From Triticum aestivum (lineage: Eukaryota; Streptophyta; Magnoliopsida; Poales; Poaceae), in assembly GCF_018294505.1 (NCBI RefSeq), contig NC_057809.1, forward strand, positions 139,102,979 through 139,166,978: a stretch of DNA of 64,000 bases, read 5' to 3'. Within the stretch, counting starts at the first letter, position 1, and every line of letters begins with the position of its first letter. A program made the position numbers and the translations under genes. The notes under the pieces are model-generated. The model searched no databases and was not told the origin of the DNA. It saw only the letters and a program-made list of their open reading frames with translations. This document shows, in pieces, positions 46,652 to 58,606 of this stretch.

Positions 46652-49186
46652 ATGGTGGATACCCCTGAAAAGAAGGACAACGATAGTGCTCAATACCCGA
46701 TTGACGATAAGCCTATCGAGGCACCACCAAAACATCAACGTCAGCGGCGCCGCTCACGATCGCGTCGCCAAAAGGAAAGAAATACCGGCACCGGAGACAA
46801 TGACACTCCGGAGAATGCCGAAGACTCCGACCACCCCGTCGAGCCTGCTATTGAGCAGGATGAGTGGGAAGATGGACAAGTCCATCCGGACGAACTTATC
46901 GAGCATGAGGATTCGGAAGATAGTAACTATCTAGCGGTCTCCGAGGAGGATGTCAGCCTCGGCAACGAAGATTTCATCATGCCAGAGGAACCCCTCGAGC
47001 AAGAGCGCTTCAAGCGACAGCTCATCGCCACTGCGAGGAGCCTCAAAAAGAAACAGCAACAGCTTCAAGCCGAACAGGATACGCTCAATAACAGATGGAT
47101 GAAGGTCCTGGCCGCCAAACAATACGGCTTCGAGCGCCCAACAAAAAGCTACCCGAAGCGTGGGCTACCACCACAATTTGACGATGAGGTCCTTGAGCCA
47201 ATACCGTCAAGATATAATCATGTTGATGAACCAGACCGAGCACCACATGGACGGGACAAAACGGCTAATTATGTTGAATACCATCCCGCACCACCCGTCA
47301 TAGAGGCAAAGAGGCATCAGCTCCGGGTTACAAATATTACTTACATCAGGACCTGGACAATAGAGCCGGCCATACCAGATCAATCTATGGATCAAGGGGA
47401 CGTGCTTCGACAAGAGACGACGACCATCAAGTCTGGCGCAACAATCATCACCAAGTTCGGGCCGAGAACCCAATACAGACATCATCGAACTCCGTCGTGA
47501 TGTGGCCCGATATAGAGGCGCCGCAAACCCCTTGTGCTTTACCGATGAGGTAATGCAGCACCAATTTCTAGAAGGGTTCAAACCCATAAACATCGAGGCA
47601 TATGATGGAACTACATATCCCACCGTATGGATTGAAGACTTTCTTCTCCATATTCACATGGCTCGTGGCAATGATCTCCATGCCATTAAATACCTTCCCC
47701 TAAAGCTAAAAGGACCATCACGACACTGGCTGAATAGCCTCCCAGAGAACTCCATCGGTAGTTGGGAGGACTTGGAGGATGCTTTTCGAGACAACTTCCA
47801 GGGCACATATGTCCAACCACCGGACGTTGACGACCTCTGTCACATAGTTCAGTAACCCGAAGAGTCAACCCGCAAACTCTGGACTCGGTTCTTAATTAAC
47901 CAAATCGTCGATTGTATGAATGCCGAAGCCTTAGCGGCCTTTAAGCACAACGTCGGTGACGAATGGCTCGTCCGACACCTCGGTCAGGAAAAGCTAAAAA
48001 CTATGGCAGCTCTTACTACACTTATGACCCGCTTCTGTGCGGGAGAAGATAGTTCGTTGGCTCATATAAGCAACAGCACCAGCGACCCTGGCACCTCTGA
48101 AGCCAAGGATGGCAATGGAAGGCCACGACATAACAAAAACAAGCGTCGGAACAACAACGAAGAAACTGGAGATACAACGGTCAACGCCAGATTTAGTGGC
48201 TCCAAACCCGGTCAGCGGAAGAAGCCATTTAAAGGAAATAGAAACGGTCCATCTAATTTGGACAAGATACTAAAGAGGCCTTGCTAGATTCATGGCACCC
48301 CCGACAAGCCTGCCAACCACTGCAACAGAAACTGCTGAGTTTTCAAACAGGCCGGTAAGTTAAATACCAAACACAAGGGGAAGGGCCTCAAAGCGAGGAC
48401 GATGATGAACCCCGTCCACCGAACACAGGGGGACAGAAGAAATTTCCCCCCAAGGTGAAAACAGTGAACATGATATATGTCACACATACCCCCAAGAGGG
48501 AGCGCAAGCGTGCACTTAGGGACATCTGCGCCATAGAGCCTGTCACCCCAAAATTCAACCCATGGTCGGCTTGTCCGATCACCTTCGATCGCAGGGACCA
48601 CCCAACTATTACCCGTCATGGAGGTTCGGCGGCCCTACTACTCAACCCAATCATTGATGGATACCATCTCACTCGAGTCCTTATGGACAGCAGCAGTAGT
48701 CTTAACCTGATTTATCAACACACTGTCCATAAAATTTGTATTGACCCGTCAAAAATCAAGCCCAGTAACACTACCTTTAAAGGAGTGATTCCCGGCGAAG
48801 AGGCTCGCTGCACGGGCTCCCTAGACATTGGATGTAGTCTTTGGTTCACCGGATAACTTCCGAAGCGAAGACGTGATCTTCAACATTGTCCCTTTTTGCA
48901 GTGGTTATCATGCGCTTCTCGGAGGAACTGCTTCTGCCCGTTTCAATGCAATCCCGCACTATGCTTACTCAAAACTTAAGATGCCCGGACCGCGCGGTGT
49001 TATCACAGTCAATGGAAATATGGAGCGCTCCCTCCGTACTGAGGAGCACATCGTGGCCCTCGCAGCCGAGGTACAGAACAACCTCATCAAGCCAAACAAT
49101 TCATCGGTGATCAAGACCCATGACACTGCCAAGCGAGTCCGGTCCACACTGCAGAACGACAACTCGGTGGATCCAGAGCTTGAATA
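46652..49186 (+). pseudogene. Fatima-like gag-protease polyprotein, copy 2
   Basis: The ATG at 46652 starts MVDTPEKKDN, followed by a basic segment (RQRRRSRSRRQK), an acidic stretch and a Gln-rich helix (KKKQQQLQAEQD). A frame change near 47490 leads into the gag domain (AIKYLPLKLKGPSRHWLNSL, FRDNFQGTYVQPP). Stops lie at about 47853 and 48284. A linker with the zinc-knuckle position (HGTPDKPANHCNRNC) follows. In the protease VLMDSSSSLNLIY replaces the expected D-G-G with D-S-S. The fold continues with FGSPDNFRSEDVIFNIVPF and ends at 49186. It is about as decayed as copy 1 but lacks the N-terminal leader, because the element is truncated right at this ATG. Confidence 0.8.
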
Positions 49187-49187
49187 G

Positions 49188-50448
49188 CAGTTTTGCCTCT
49201 GTCGATCGCCCCATAAAACCGCGGCATACGTAACGTGTGTGCATAATTACGCATGTAAAATACCTTGGGCAGCGACGGAGGCATACTACAGAAAAGGTCT
49301 ATAGTGTGGCTTGAACCTATTCGGAACTTATCTTTTTTCTCTTACTTTCCTTTTTCTTCCTCTCTCGTACTACAGGTTCATTAAAAACCTACCTATCCTA
49401 CGGTCGTGCAAGGGCTCTTTTTCATGCCCCCTTTCGTATAGACGACCATCGACTTCTCCTCTCAAAGGATTTTTCACCTAGGATAAAAGGCGCAGACGTG
49501 CGGGAGGGCACCACTGGGATCTTCAAGACTACCTTTTCTTTTAGGCCATGTATAAAGCTTCCCCTTGTGTACAAATTCTCAGCATGTAAAATAGCCTTGA
49601 TGTTCATGGCATTGTCTGTAATTACATGTCTTGACGTATTAATCAGAGTATAAAGGAAACAGTTGATCGCCAACCTCTATTTGGTATTGGTTTATTTTCC
49701 CATCTGTATTCCCTCCTTGATTCAGATTCCCACATCTGCATGGGTCCGGCCTAACTGTCGGTGGATCTATCCGGCTATGCATATTTTCAAAAGTACGAAC
49801 ACCTATAGGGTACTCTTTGGCGTCCCGAATATTGCATTATATGCATCAGCTCTGAATCATGTCTTTGGTCTATAGCTGGGTTGCCCGGCTCCTGTGATTA
49901 CCACCTTACATTCTGCTAGTTCGGCTAAGGTAGTAAAGGGAGAACTACTGCGATTGTGTTTCTGGTTCGTCCCGTCAAATACCTCTGTAGAGAAAGCCGA
50001 AAATTGACTGTCATGATATGGCGAGAGCTGGTCGGTGATTCGACGACTTAATACAAATCATTAGTGATCTACTCCGTGTTATACGAAGGGATGGTCTTCG
50101 CCCAGTCATGCGACAAAGGCATCCTAGTTCGGATTGCCACGTACGCACCAGGGGCTAGTACTTAGCCCCACCGTCAAACTCCTATGGCTAAGTCAAAGTA
50201 ATAAAGCTCCATAGTCTGATTGTCTGGTTCACTGCGCAGACACCTCCCTTACGGACCAAGATGTTGGATAAAGTGTGATCACGCGCTATACCGAACACCC
50301 CCGTAGCATCTGCTTGGGGGCTGAAGCCGACGACTGACAAACTTTCAGAATTAAAACGGTCGCACATGCGGAAAATAACTCAAGATAAAGGCATAAATAT
50401 ATGACAAGCCTTGGTTCACGAAACAAAGTTTTTACAGCTCGGATACGT
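49188..50448. other. Spacer between convergent genes (copy 2)
   Basis: No gene is supported. It is homologous in patches to 17840-19053 and holds the presumed 3' ends of both transcription units. Confidence 0.6.
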
Positions 50449-53400
50449 CTACTCAAATATAACGTCCTTTGAGCATTGGCCCTCTACCATTCGAGCACTC
50501 GCGAGGACATCTTCAAAGTACCCCTCCGGCTTGCGGTGGTCCTTGCCTTCGGGCGGTCCTGCGGTTGCCACATTGGTGGCCTTCATCTTTTCCCAATGCA
50601 TCTTGATGCGGGCAAAGGTCATCTGAGCTCCCTCTATGCACATCGAGCGCTTCACAGTATCAACCCGAGGCGGCGCATCAACGAGCCGCCTCACCAAACC
50701 GAAGTAGCTACTTGGAATGGGTTCGGCTGGCCATAACCGTACTATTAAATACTTCATGTCCAAGCCGGCCACCCTATGCAGCTCCGTCAGCTGTTTCATC
50801 TAGTTGTTCATGGGCGTCGGATGCTCCGGCGCAAGAAACTATGATCGAAACAGCTTCTCGGTCGAGTTCCCCTCTTGGGCTCGAAAGAATTGTGCGGCCT
50901 CAGCAGCACTCCTCGGGAGATCTGCAAATGCATCTAGAGAACTCCACACCCAAGTGAGCAAGTGACCTTAGAATATACTATGCAAACAAAAGGGGCCTTA
51001 CAAGCCGCTATCTGCTTCACTTGCCAGATCTCCTCACGAGCACCCCAGGACTCAACCTGCGCCTCTTTAGCCTCCTGAAGAGCCTTGGCGAGCTCGGTCG
51101 ATTGGGCCGAAGTCTTCTACTCTAGTTCCTCGCATTTGAGGATGGCGTCCTTCAACTCATGCTCGACTTCGGCCACCCGGGCTTCATGTTGACGGCGGCG
51201 GCCTACTCGGTTTTCAGCTCTGCAAACGCTTTGTCAGCGGCTGCCTTGTTAGACTTCACCTCTTATTGGGCATTGGAAAGGGCGCCTTTGAGGGTCTGGA
51301 CCTTGGCTGCCCCAACTATGCTCATAATCGAAGCATTACATGAGTTAGTCTCCAAATATAGCTATTACTTATGAGATACAGCTACACTATTAACACTATA
51401 CGCATACCTTGTGTTTCATCAAACCGCTTGTTCACGCGGTTGATCTCTTCATCGGCCAACTGAAGCTTCCGATTGAGTTCAGACACTTCTGCGGCCTAGG
51501 CGATCGCCGCCAGTAGGGAAGCCTGTTACAACAATAGAACAGTATGTCAACTATACCAGACAACGGCTTAGGGGCTACTATCTATATATGTGTATATTCC
51601 TTTATATGAAAAATGTTTTAGGACATTGCGTCGCATACCTCAAAGCCTGATAGTAGGCTATGGAAGGCTTCGTTCAGTCCGCTCTTAGCAGACTGAACCT
51701 TCTCTACTACCGCACCCATCAGGGTGCGGTGGTCCACACCGATGGAAGCACGTTGCACTGCCTCCATTAGAGTGTTCGACGCCTCTGGGTTAGTGGAGGT
51801 CGCTGGTGGAGTCGATGCTCCTCCCCCCTCTATTGAAGAGGCCTGCTCACCTGATCCCAGAGCTACATTGATCTCTGGAACGGTGTTTGGTTGGGGCCCG
51901 GATTGTTGGGGATCCCCACCGTCGGTTGCCATAAGGGTCGGTTCCCCTATGTCTTCGGGGACCAATGTATTACCCTCAGGTGCCTTCTCGACAGCCTTGC
52001 CCGCCCCTTTGCGTCCTAGAGAGGTCCTTCAGGACAACACCTCGGCATCATCCATGGCGACAGGTGAGGGGGCATGTGGCGGCGTCTCACTCTCTACCAT
52101 CTCGGGTGGTAGAGAGCTACCCTCCGATAATGGAGTGTTCGGAAGCTCGCATGGAGCGCTGAAGAGCACATAACAAAATAACTTATATAATAGAAAGGGA
52201 GGACTAAAAATAAACAATGAGTATCTGAACACTTATGATGCGGCCAGGGGCTTCGCCCAAGGTGGCTTCTTGCAGATTTGTTCCGACTCTGAGTCCGAAC
52301 TGTCCTTGAGGACGATTTTCCCCGTCTTGGACGCCTCCCCCTCCGAGTCGTCGGAGGTCGTCCTCTTCTTCTTCCTCCCCTTTCGGGGGGAGTTGCTTTC
52401 CACTTCCTCCTCTTCTTCTTCTTCCTCGTCCCCCTGGTGAGAGGAGAGGTCTTCGGTTTCTTCGGACATGGCATCCGAAGGACCTTTGTGGCAAGGGCCG
52501 CCCTTGGCCTCTTCGCCCTTTTTATTGGTCTTCTTCTCCAGCGCCTAATACGGTGCCGGAACCAACATCTCCGTCAATTTGGGAGTGGCCGGTTTCTCCG
52601 TCAGTGGCACCGGGCAGTCGATCTGCTCCGCTTTCTTCGTCCAGCCCTGTGTGAAAAGGGAAAATATAACTTTTATCACATCCGAAGTGTTAATCAAATA
52701 AGTCTTCGGAAGGGTCACGCTTACCGGTGAAGCCGGGTTCTCGATGTCGAGCATGATGTCCTCGGTCTCCATGGGCCAATTCTTCTGGGTCTTGAAAAGC
52801 TGCTTCCATATGTCTTTGTGAGTGGTGCCAAAGAAGCGCTTCAAGGTTCGGGGCATATCTAGATTGAACTCCCACATAGGGGAGGCCCGAAGTTGATAGG
52901 GGAGAACACGACGGAAGAGCATCACCTGGATCACGTTTGTGAGTTTGGTGTTTTTTCCCAACACATTGGAGATGCGCTGTTGCAACATCATCTCCTCCAG
53001 ATGGGACCCCCAATAAAGGCCCTTGGCGGTCCACAAGGTGAGTCTTGTTGGGGGTCCGAATCCGAAGTCAGGTGCGGTCGCCCACTTGGCATTGCGGGGT
53101 TCAGTCATGTAGAACCACTCCTGTTGCCACACCTTGACTGTCTCCACAAAAGCCCCGTTGGGCCAGACGACATTGTGAAGCTTTCTTACCATAGTGTCGC
53201 TGCAATCCGCGTGCTGCCCGTAGACTTCCTTCGGCTTCACGTTGAAGACTTTAAGCCACAGGTCGAAGTGTGGGGGGATGCGAAGTAGAGCCTCACACAC
53301 GACGATGAACACCGAGGTGTGAAGGAAAGAATTTGGGGCTAGATCATGGAAATCTAGCCTATAGTTGTACATGAGGCCCGGACAAAGGGATGAAGGGGAA

Positions 53401-53593
53401 ACCCTAGACCTCGAAGGAAATGGGGGATGAACACTACCTTCTCGCCGGGCTCTAGAGTAGGGATGATCTGATCCTTATTGGGAAGCCGGTGCGTGATATT
53501 CGCAGGCAAGTAGCCCGCACTTCGGAGTTCCTTGATGTCCTTCTCCGTGACACAGGAGGCCTCCCACTTTCCCTTAGAACCAGATCCGGACAT
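50449..53593 (-). pseudogene. Antisense six-exon gene: Transposase_28-like domain plus coiled coil
   Basis: Exons on the minus strand: 53593-52725, 52646-52237, 52158-51639, 51522-51408, 51306-51002, 50933-50449. Introns are 78, 78, 116, 101 and 68 bp, mostly GTAAG/GTATG to AG. Exon 1 starts MSGSGSKGKWEAS and encodes the 'putative gypsy-type transposon' (PF04195-like) domain: GYLPANITHRLPNKDQIIP, FIPHFLRGLGFPLHPF, DFHDLAPNSFLH, VWQQEWFYMTEP. Exon 2 is Glu/Lys/Ser-rich. Exons 4-5 are coiled coil. Exon 6 has LIVRLWPAEPIPSSYFGLV and ends KDVIFE. Defects: a frameshift near 53370, stops at about 52547 and about 52032, and the second donor changed from GT to AT. Biochemical role unknown. Confidence 0.75.
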
Positions 53594-54144
53594 GGCTGGA
53601 GGGGTTGGTGGTGGTGGGAATGGCTAAAGTTTGGGTGCTGAAGCTTGAGGATAGGAAGGCAGGAGCGAGAAGAATGCGTGGGTGGAAAAGAGGATTGTTT
53701 GCCCTCTTATAGGCAGTAAAATACCAAATGCCCCCCTTTCGAGCCTTAAAACTCACTTGTTCCCAAAGAGATCATGCGAGAGGCACGGTTATTTCACTCG
53801 AAACCATATTAATGGGAATACCATAATGGGCGGGCACGATCTCTATTTTGACAAGACGTGCCAATGGAGGCTATGCCTCGAAACGCGAAACATGGGTATG
53901 AAAATGGTTCAAAATGTTAAAGAGCCAGATGTGACGCCTCGCTGAAAGGTTGTCATTAAAAGATAGTGTTTCATTTTGATACTCTACCTTCGTGGCTAAG
54001 GGTTATATTTAAAATACAGAGCCATATACAGTTCTTTTGTTCAAAAATTGCTTTGAAGTATTCAGGAGGAGAAACCCGCCTTGCAATGCCGAAGACAATC
54101 CGCGTGCCGAACATATCGTCATTGAAGACTGGTTTAGGGGCTAC
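53594..54144. other. Antisense gene upstream region and 3' end of copy 2 interior
   Basis: No gene. It would hold the promoter of the antisense gene; on the minus strand TTTACTGCCTATAAGAGGG (about 53706-53724) is a plausible TATA region 110-130 bp before the ATG. The right edge GGTTTAGGGGCTAC directly before the LTR is the likely polypurine tract. Confidence 0.5.
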
Positions 54145-54603
54145 TGAGGGTGTCCTGGATTTGGGTGTCCTCGGGTGTCCGGGCTATTCGATATGGGCCG
54201 GACTAAATGGGTCGTGAATATACAAGGTGGAAGACCTTCCCCCTGTACGGGTAGGACTCCCCTATGCGTGGATGGCAAGATTGGTGTTCAGATATGTAAT
54301 TTCCTTCCTCTACAAACCAACCCTTTACGACCCTAGGCCCCTCCGGCGTGTATATAAACCGGAGGGTTTAGTCCGTAGGCAAGACTAGAATTCACATAGG
54401 CCAGACATCTAGGGTTTGGCCTTCATGATCTCGAGGTAGATCAACTCTTGTAACCCCTATACTTGTCAAATACAATCAATCAGGACGTAGGGTTTTACCT
54501 CCCTTAAGAGGGCCCGAACCTGGGTAAACATCTTGTTACCTTCGATCCTCAGATGCACAGTTCGGGACCCCCTACACGAGATCGGCCAGTTTTGACACCG
54601 ACA
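54145..54603 (+). repeat. Fatima-like 3' LTR of copy 2 (459 bp)
   Basis: Begins TGAGGGTGTCCTGGATTTGG and ends CAGTTTTGACACCGACA. It contains GTATATAAACCGGAGGG near 54350. It is diverged from the two LTRs of the composite by several indels. Confidence 0.85.
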
Positions 54604-54788
54604 TCAACCCCCAGGCACACCCTTCTCGTCATCATGCTGCCATGGCGACTGGCTCATGGTGACGAACTACCGGTACTGTCAGAAGTCGGGCGATGTAGCG
54701 GTCTGCATCATTGTCCACGCCAAGCACTGCTTCAGAAGCCATGGCGCGAGCCCGGCTCCTACTGAGATTACCACCAGTGGCCAATTAA

Positions 54789-57053
54789 ATGGATGAGTGG
54801 AGAGCCACCATTCAAAGTTTGATAGGTTTTGCTGAGGCGGGAGGATCACAGCAGGCAGATCCGCCACAGCACCCAGAAGCAGCCACAACGGCCCGAGCTG
54901 TTGACTTTGCTGAAGGGGCCACTCCGACGGTGAAGTCCCCTCCACGACAACCAGCATAAGGGTTGCAGCTAGAGCCACGCGACCAAGAGCCCGACGAGGT
55001 GTCGATGGCTTCATCCGATCCTTGGGCCCGTCGAGATCAGCGGCACATCCTGGAAGATAGGTGGAGGGAAGATGCACGTGTCACCATAGAGCTACACCAT
55101 GAAACCCGCCGCCAGTCTGGTATGCACAACGGCCCTGACATTGACCAACCCGCGCCCAGTGGAGGTGGATACGTGCCTTTCAAGGTTGGGTGCCCTGCCT
55201 TCACTCGCAAGCTGCGACAAGTACGTTGGTCGTCAGCCCATGTGTTCAAGCCAGAGATACCAGAGAAGTATGATGGAAGACTGAAGCCGGCAGAGTTCTT
55301 GAGCATATACACCATCGCCTTTCAAGCCGCCGGAGCAAGAGATGAAAAGGTATTTTCCAATTACTTCCCTTTGGCACTCAAGCTGAGCGTGAGGTTGTGG
55401 CTGATGCACTTGCCGAAGAACTCCATCTCAACCTGGGCTGACCTGTGCAATGAGTTTGTTGGTGCCTTCATGGGCGGCCTTCAAGAACCAGGGCAGCCCA
55501 ACAATTTTCAGCTTCTTCCACAAAAGGAAGGGGAGAGTCTACGGAAGTACATGCATAGGTTTAGCCGGGTGCACAGGAACATTCCAGATATCCACCCAGC
55601 AGATGTGATTGTTGCATTCCAGTCCAACGTGCGCAACTGCGGAATACATTCCAAGATGAGCATTCGTTTTCCCAAGACTGTGAATGAGCTTTACACCTTG
55701 GCAGATAAGTGTGTACGTAAAGAGGAAGGGAGAAGACTCCCCGGAGAAGAAGATGGCATCGAAGTTGACTCAGAAGATGATGACGATGCAGTCAACCAGA
55801 AGAAGAACAACAAGAAACGCAACAAGAAGAGTAAGGAGAAGGCAGTGCTAGTTGTTGAAGGTTCTGGCACCCCTAGTACCGGCAAGAAGGCGAAGACCAA
55901 AGCTCTCAGCAAGGAAGTTGCATCGTGCACTGACTGTCGGGAAGCTACGGCGGCCGAGAAGGCTGGGAAGGCTGACGGACCATATTGCAAGATCAATCGG
56001 ACCAAGGGCCATGATATCCAAGAGTGTCATCAAGTTGAGCAACTCGTCAAGAAGCGGAAGGCTAAGTACGAGAAACGCGACAAGGAGAGAGACCAAGAAG
56101 GTGTTGGCGGGAAGGGCCAAGGTGGCAGGCGAGGCCTCCCCGGCAAGATCCCTCAACATCAAGGGAAACCTGCTAGAGGTCATGAGAAGAAGGAAGGTGG
56201 TGACGAAAGCAATGAAGGGGATAAAGAGGAAACTAGTGAGCAGGAGTTTCAAAAAGCCACTGACACCCTGTGCATTGACGGAGGTGCATCTTTGCACTCC
56301 CCTCACTGCCAGCTTAAACAGTGGGAGCGTGAGCTCAATGTTGTGGAGCCATGGGTAGATTCTCAGAAACCACTCAAGTGGTCTCGTACGCCCATCATCC
56401 TTAACGAAGAGGATCACCCTAATCGCACCACTAAGGTAGGGTGCTTGCCATTGCTGGTTTCGCCAACAATCCGCAACCTCAAGATCACAAAGATCTTGGT
56501 TGACGGTGGGGCAGGGTTGAATCTGATTTCCCCTAAGGTAATCAGCAAGCTGCAGATATCAGATGAAGAGCTCAAGGTTACTGGAACATTTGAAGGGATC
56601 AACCCTGGCAAGAGTTGTCCAAAGGGGAAGATCACGTTGCCGGTGACATTCATAGGAGAATTGGATTATCGGCCCGAGAATATTGTGTTCGACATGGTCG
56701 AGCTTCCTTTGCCATACAATGGGATACTTGGTCGACCTGCCCTGGCAAAGTTCATGGCGGCATCCCACTATGTCTACAACACCGTGAAGATGCCAGGACC
56801 AATGGGCATCATTTCCATCCCGTCAGACAAGAAGGATGCAATTATATGCGTGGACAAGATGTACCAGGATGCGGTCGCTTCGAGGCCGCAGAAGCCGCAA
56901 TCCCTGCCAAGGAAAACAAGGAAGGAAGGAAAGCTAGCAGGGATGCCAGCGAGGAATCCGGGAAGCGCGCATCTCCGCAGTGCGCTGCACCTGCCGATGA
57001 CTTGCCAGAGAGTTCCACTAGCAAGAGGTCCAAGATTGCGGCACCTACTGTGA
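54789..57053 (+). CDS. Element G gag-protease (nearly intact)
   Basis: The frame is open from ATG 54789 (MDEWRATIQSLIG) with one TAA at 54957. From the next ATG, 55005 (MASSDPWARRDQR), it is uninterrupted for 682 codons. The gag domain is at about 55250-55700 (EIPEKYDGRLKPAEFLSIYT, LMHLPKNSISTWADL, LRKYMHRFSRVHRNIP). An acidic-then-Lys-rich linker follows (about 55740-55860). The zinc-binding region includes CTDC (about 55927) and CKINRTKGHDIQEC (about 55987). A basic region follows, then the protease with ITKILVDGGAGLNLI (about 56485) and GILGRPALAKF. Near 56875 the conserved sequence moves to another frame, so the last ~55 codons of this frame are shifted. Known role of the family: capsid, RNA binding and self-cleavage. 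Confidence 0.8.
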
Positions 57054-57124
57054 AGAGGGTCCCAATAGGGCTGGTTGGCACTTATGGTACGTTCACTATC
57101 AGCTCCACCCTTGTCTACAAATAA

Positions 57125-57353
57125 GAAAGTGTGGTTGTTTCCTTCCTGCAGGCGAATGTCGATGTGTTTGCTTGGAAACCATCCGACATCCCCGACGTTC
57201 CCAGGGAGGTAATCGAGCACCACCTTGTTGTCTGCCCTCATGCCCAGCCCGTCAAGCAGATGGTCAGGAAACAAGCATTGGAGCGGCAGCAGTTCATTGC
57301 CGAGGATATCAGGAAACTCAAAGTAGTTGGCTTGGTCAGAGGAGTATTGCATC
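57125..57353 (+). pseudogene. Element G pol, start of RT region
   Basis: After a stop at 57122 the frame reads VVVSFLQANVDVFAWKPSDI, then EVIEHHLVVCPHAQPVKQ and EDIRKLKVVGLVRGVLHP, the typical N-terminal side of plant Gypsy RT. It is interrupted at HP by the CACTA-type element. ATC (57351-57353) is the duplicated target. Confidence 0.8.
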
Positions 57354-57393
57354 CACTAGTAGAAAACGGAGCTTTAAAACCGGTTCGTAAGGG

Positions 57394-57559
57394 CCTTTAG
57401 TGCCGGTTCCATAACCGGCACTAAAGGGTGGGCACTAAAGGCCCCCCCTTTAGTACCGGTTCGGCACGAACCGGCGGTAAAGTGCCACCACGTGGCGTGA
57501 GCTCGCGCCCTGGTATGGGGGGCCTTTAGTACCGGTTGGTGTTACCAACCGGTACTAAA
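57394..57559. repeat. Left subterminal hairpins of the CACTA element
   Basis: Three adjacent inverted repeats: 57394-57427 (15-bp perfect arms CCTTTAGTGCCGGTT, 4-base loop), about 57448-57478 (arms around TTTAGTACCGGTTCG, imperfect) and 57525-57559 (arms around TTTAGTACCGGTTGGT). Confidence 0.85.
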
Positions 57560-58567
57560 TGTTGTTTTTTTATTTTTTTTTTAATTTTGGAAAAAAATGA
57601 TTTTTTTTATTTTTAATTTTTGAATTATTTGATGATTTAGTCTCTAATCACCCCTCTTAACTGCTCAAGTGTGGATCACTCATTCCAAATCGCCTAACTT
57701 CCCGGCCGGTCACCCATCCTCTCACTCCCCCATCCTGAGCATGCTTAACTTCAAAGTTCTATTCCCCCTACATTCCAAGTCTGCACTTGTTGTTTTCCTA
57801 ACAAATGTAAGCTGTCAATCCTATTAACCCTCAGCAGTTTAGCTTGAGCATTAGGTCACACGTTTCAATGTTTGAGTTTGAAACTATTATTCTAAAAACA
57901 GTAATTATTTAGTAACACTAATATTTCTTGAATAAGTTTGACCATAGTTTGACCATAGTTTGACCAGATTTGACCAAAATTCAAAAAATTGAAATAATTA
58001 TTTAGTAACACTAATATTCTTGAATAATTATGTAGTAACATTAATGCTTCTTGAATAAGTTGTTTGACCAGATTTAACCAATTTTTTTTTAAAAAAACTG
58101 AAATTTGACCATATCTTTTTTTCCTTTTGGAATTTGAGGATTCTAAAAAATTGCAAATAGGCCGTAGGCAGTCTCCATCGGATGCGGATTTTCGTGCTGA
58201 ATTTTTTGATATATTATGCGTTTTTTTCCGACATTGTATGCAAAAGTTATAGCCGTTTTACATTTTCCCTACACTTTTTGCAAAACATGTCCAAATTTAA
58301 GTTTTTAAATTTTCCTAACTAGTAGATGTAGTAATATAACTACCTCTCGAAGGATTTTATTTTTTGAAGTTTTTAGCATTTTCTTTTGATTTTTTCTAAA
58401 CTGAAATGGCGATACACAGGGGGGGTAGAGTTCGAAAATTGCCCTATAGTCCCGGTTTGTGTCTCCAACCGCGATTATAGGTCAGACCCCTTTAGTCCCG
58501 GTTCGTGGCATGAACCGATACTAAAGGTGATCGTGGGGCCCCGGCCTGATGACAGCCTGCCACTACC

Positions 58568-58606
58568 CCTTTAGTACCGGTTCGTGGCACGAACCGGTAC
58601 TAAAGG
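58568..58606. repeat. Right subterminal hairpin, 19-bp perfect arms
   Basis: CCTTTAGTACCGGTTCGTG, one central G, then its exact reverse complement. A less perfect copy lies at about 58488-58527. Confidence 0.9.

Larger units (their letters stand above)
46641..54603 (+). mobile_element. Fatima-like non-autonomous element, copy 2 (5'-truncated)
   Basis: Contains sense gag-protease (46652-49186), a spacer, a six-exon antisense gene (53593-50449) and a 3' LTR (54145-54603). The 5' LTR and leader ORF are missing. No RT or integrase is present between gag-protease and the 3' LTR, so the element is non-autonomous as built. It is the most complete example in the window of the two-gene, convergent layout. 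Confidence 0.8.
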
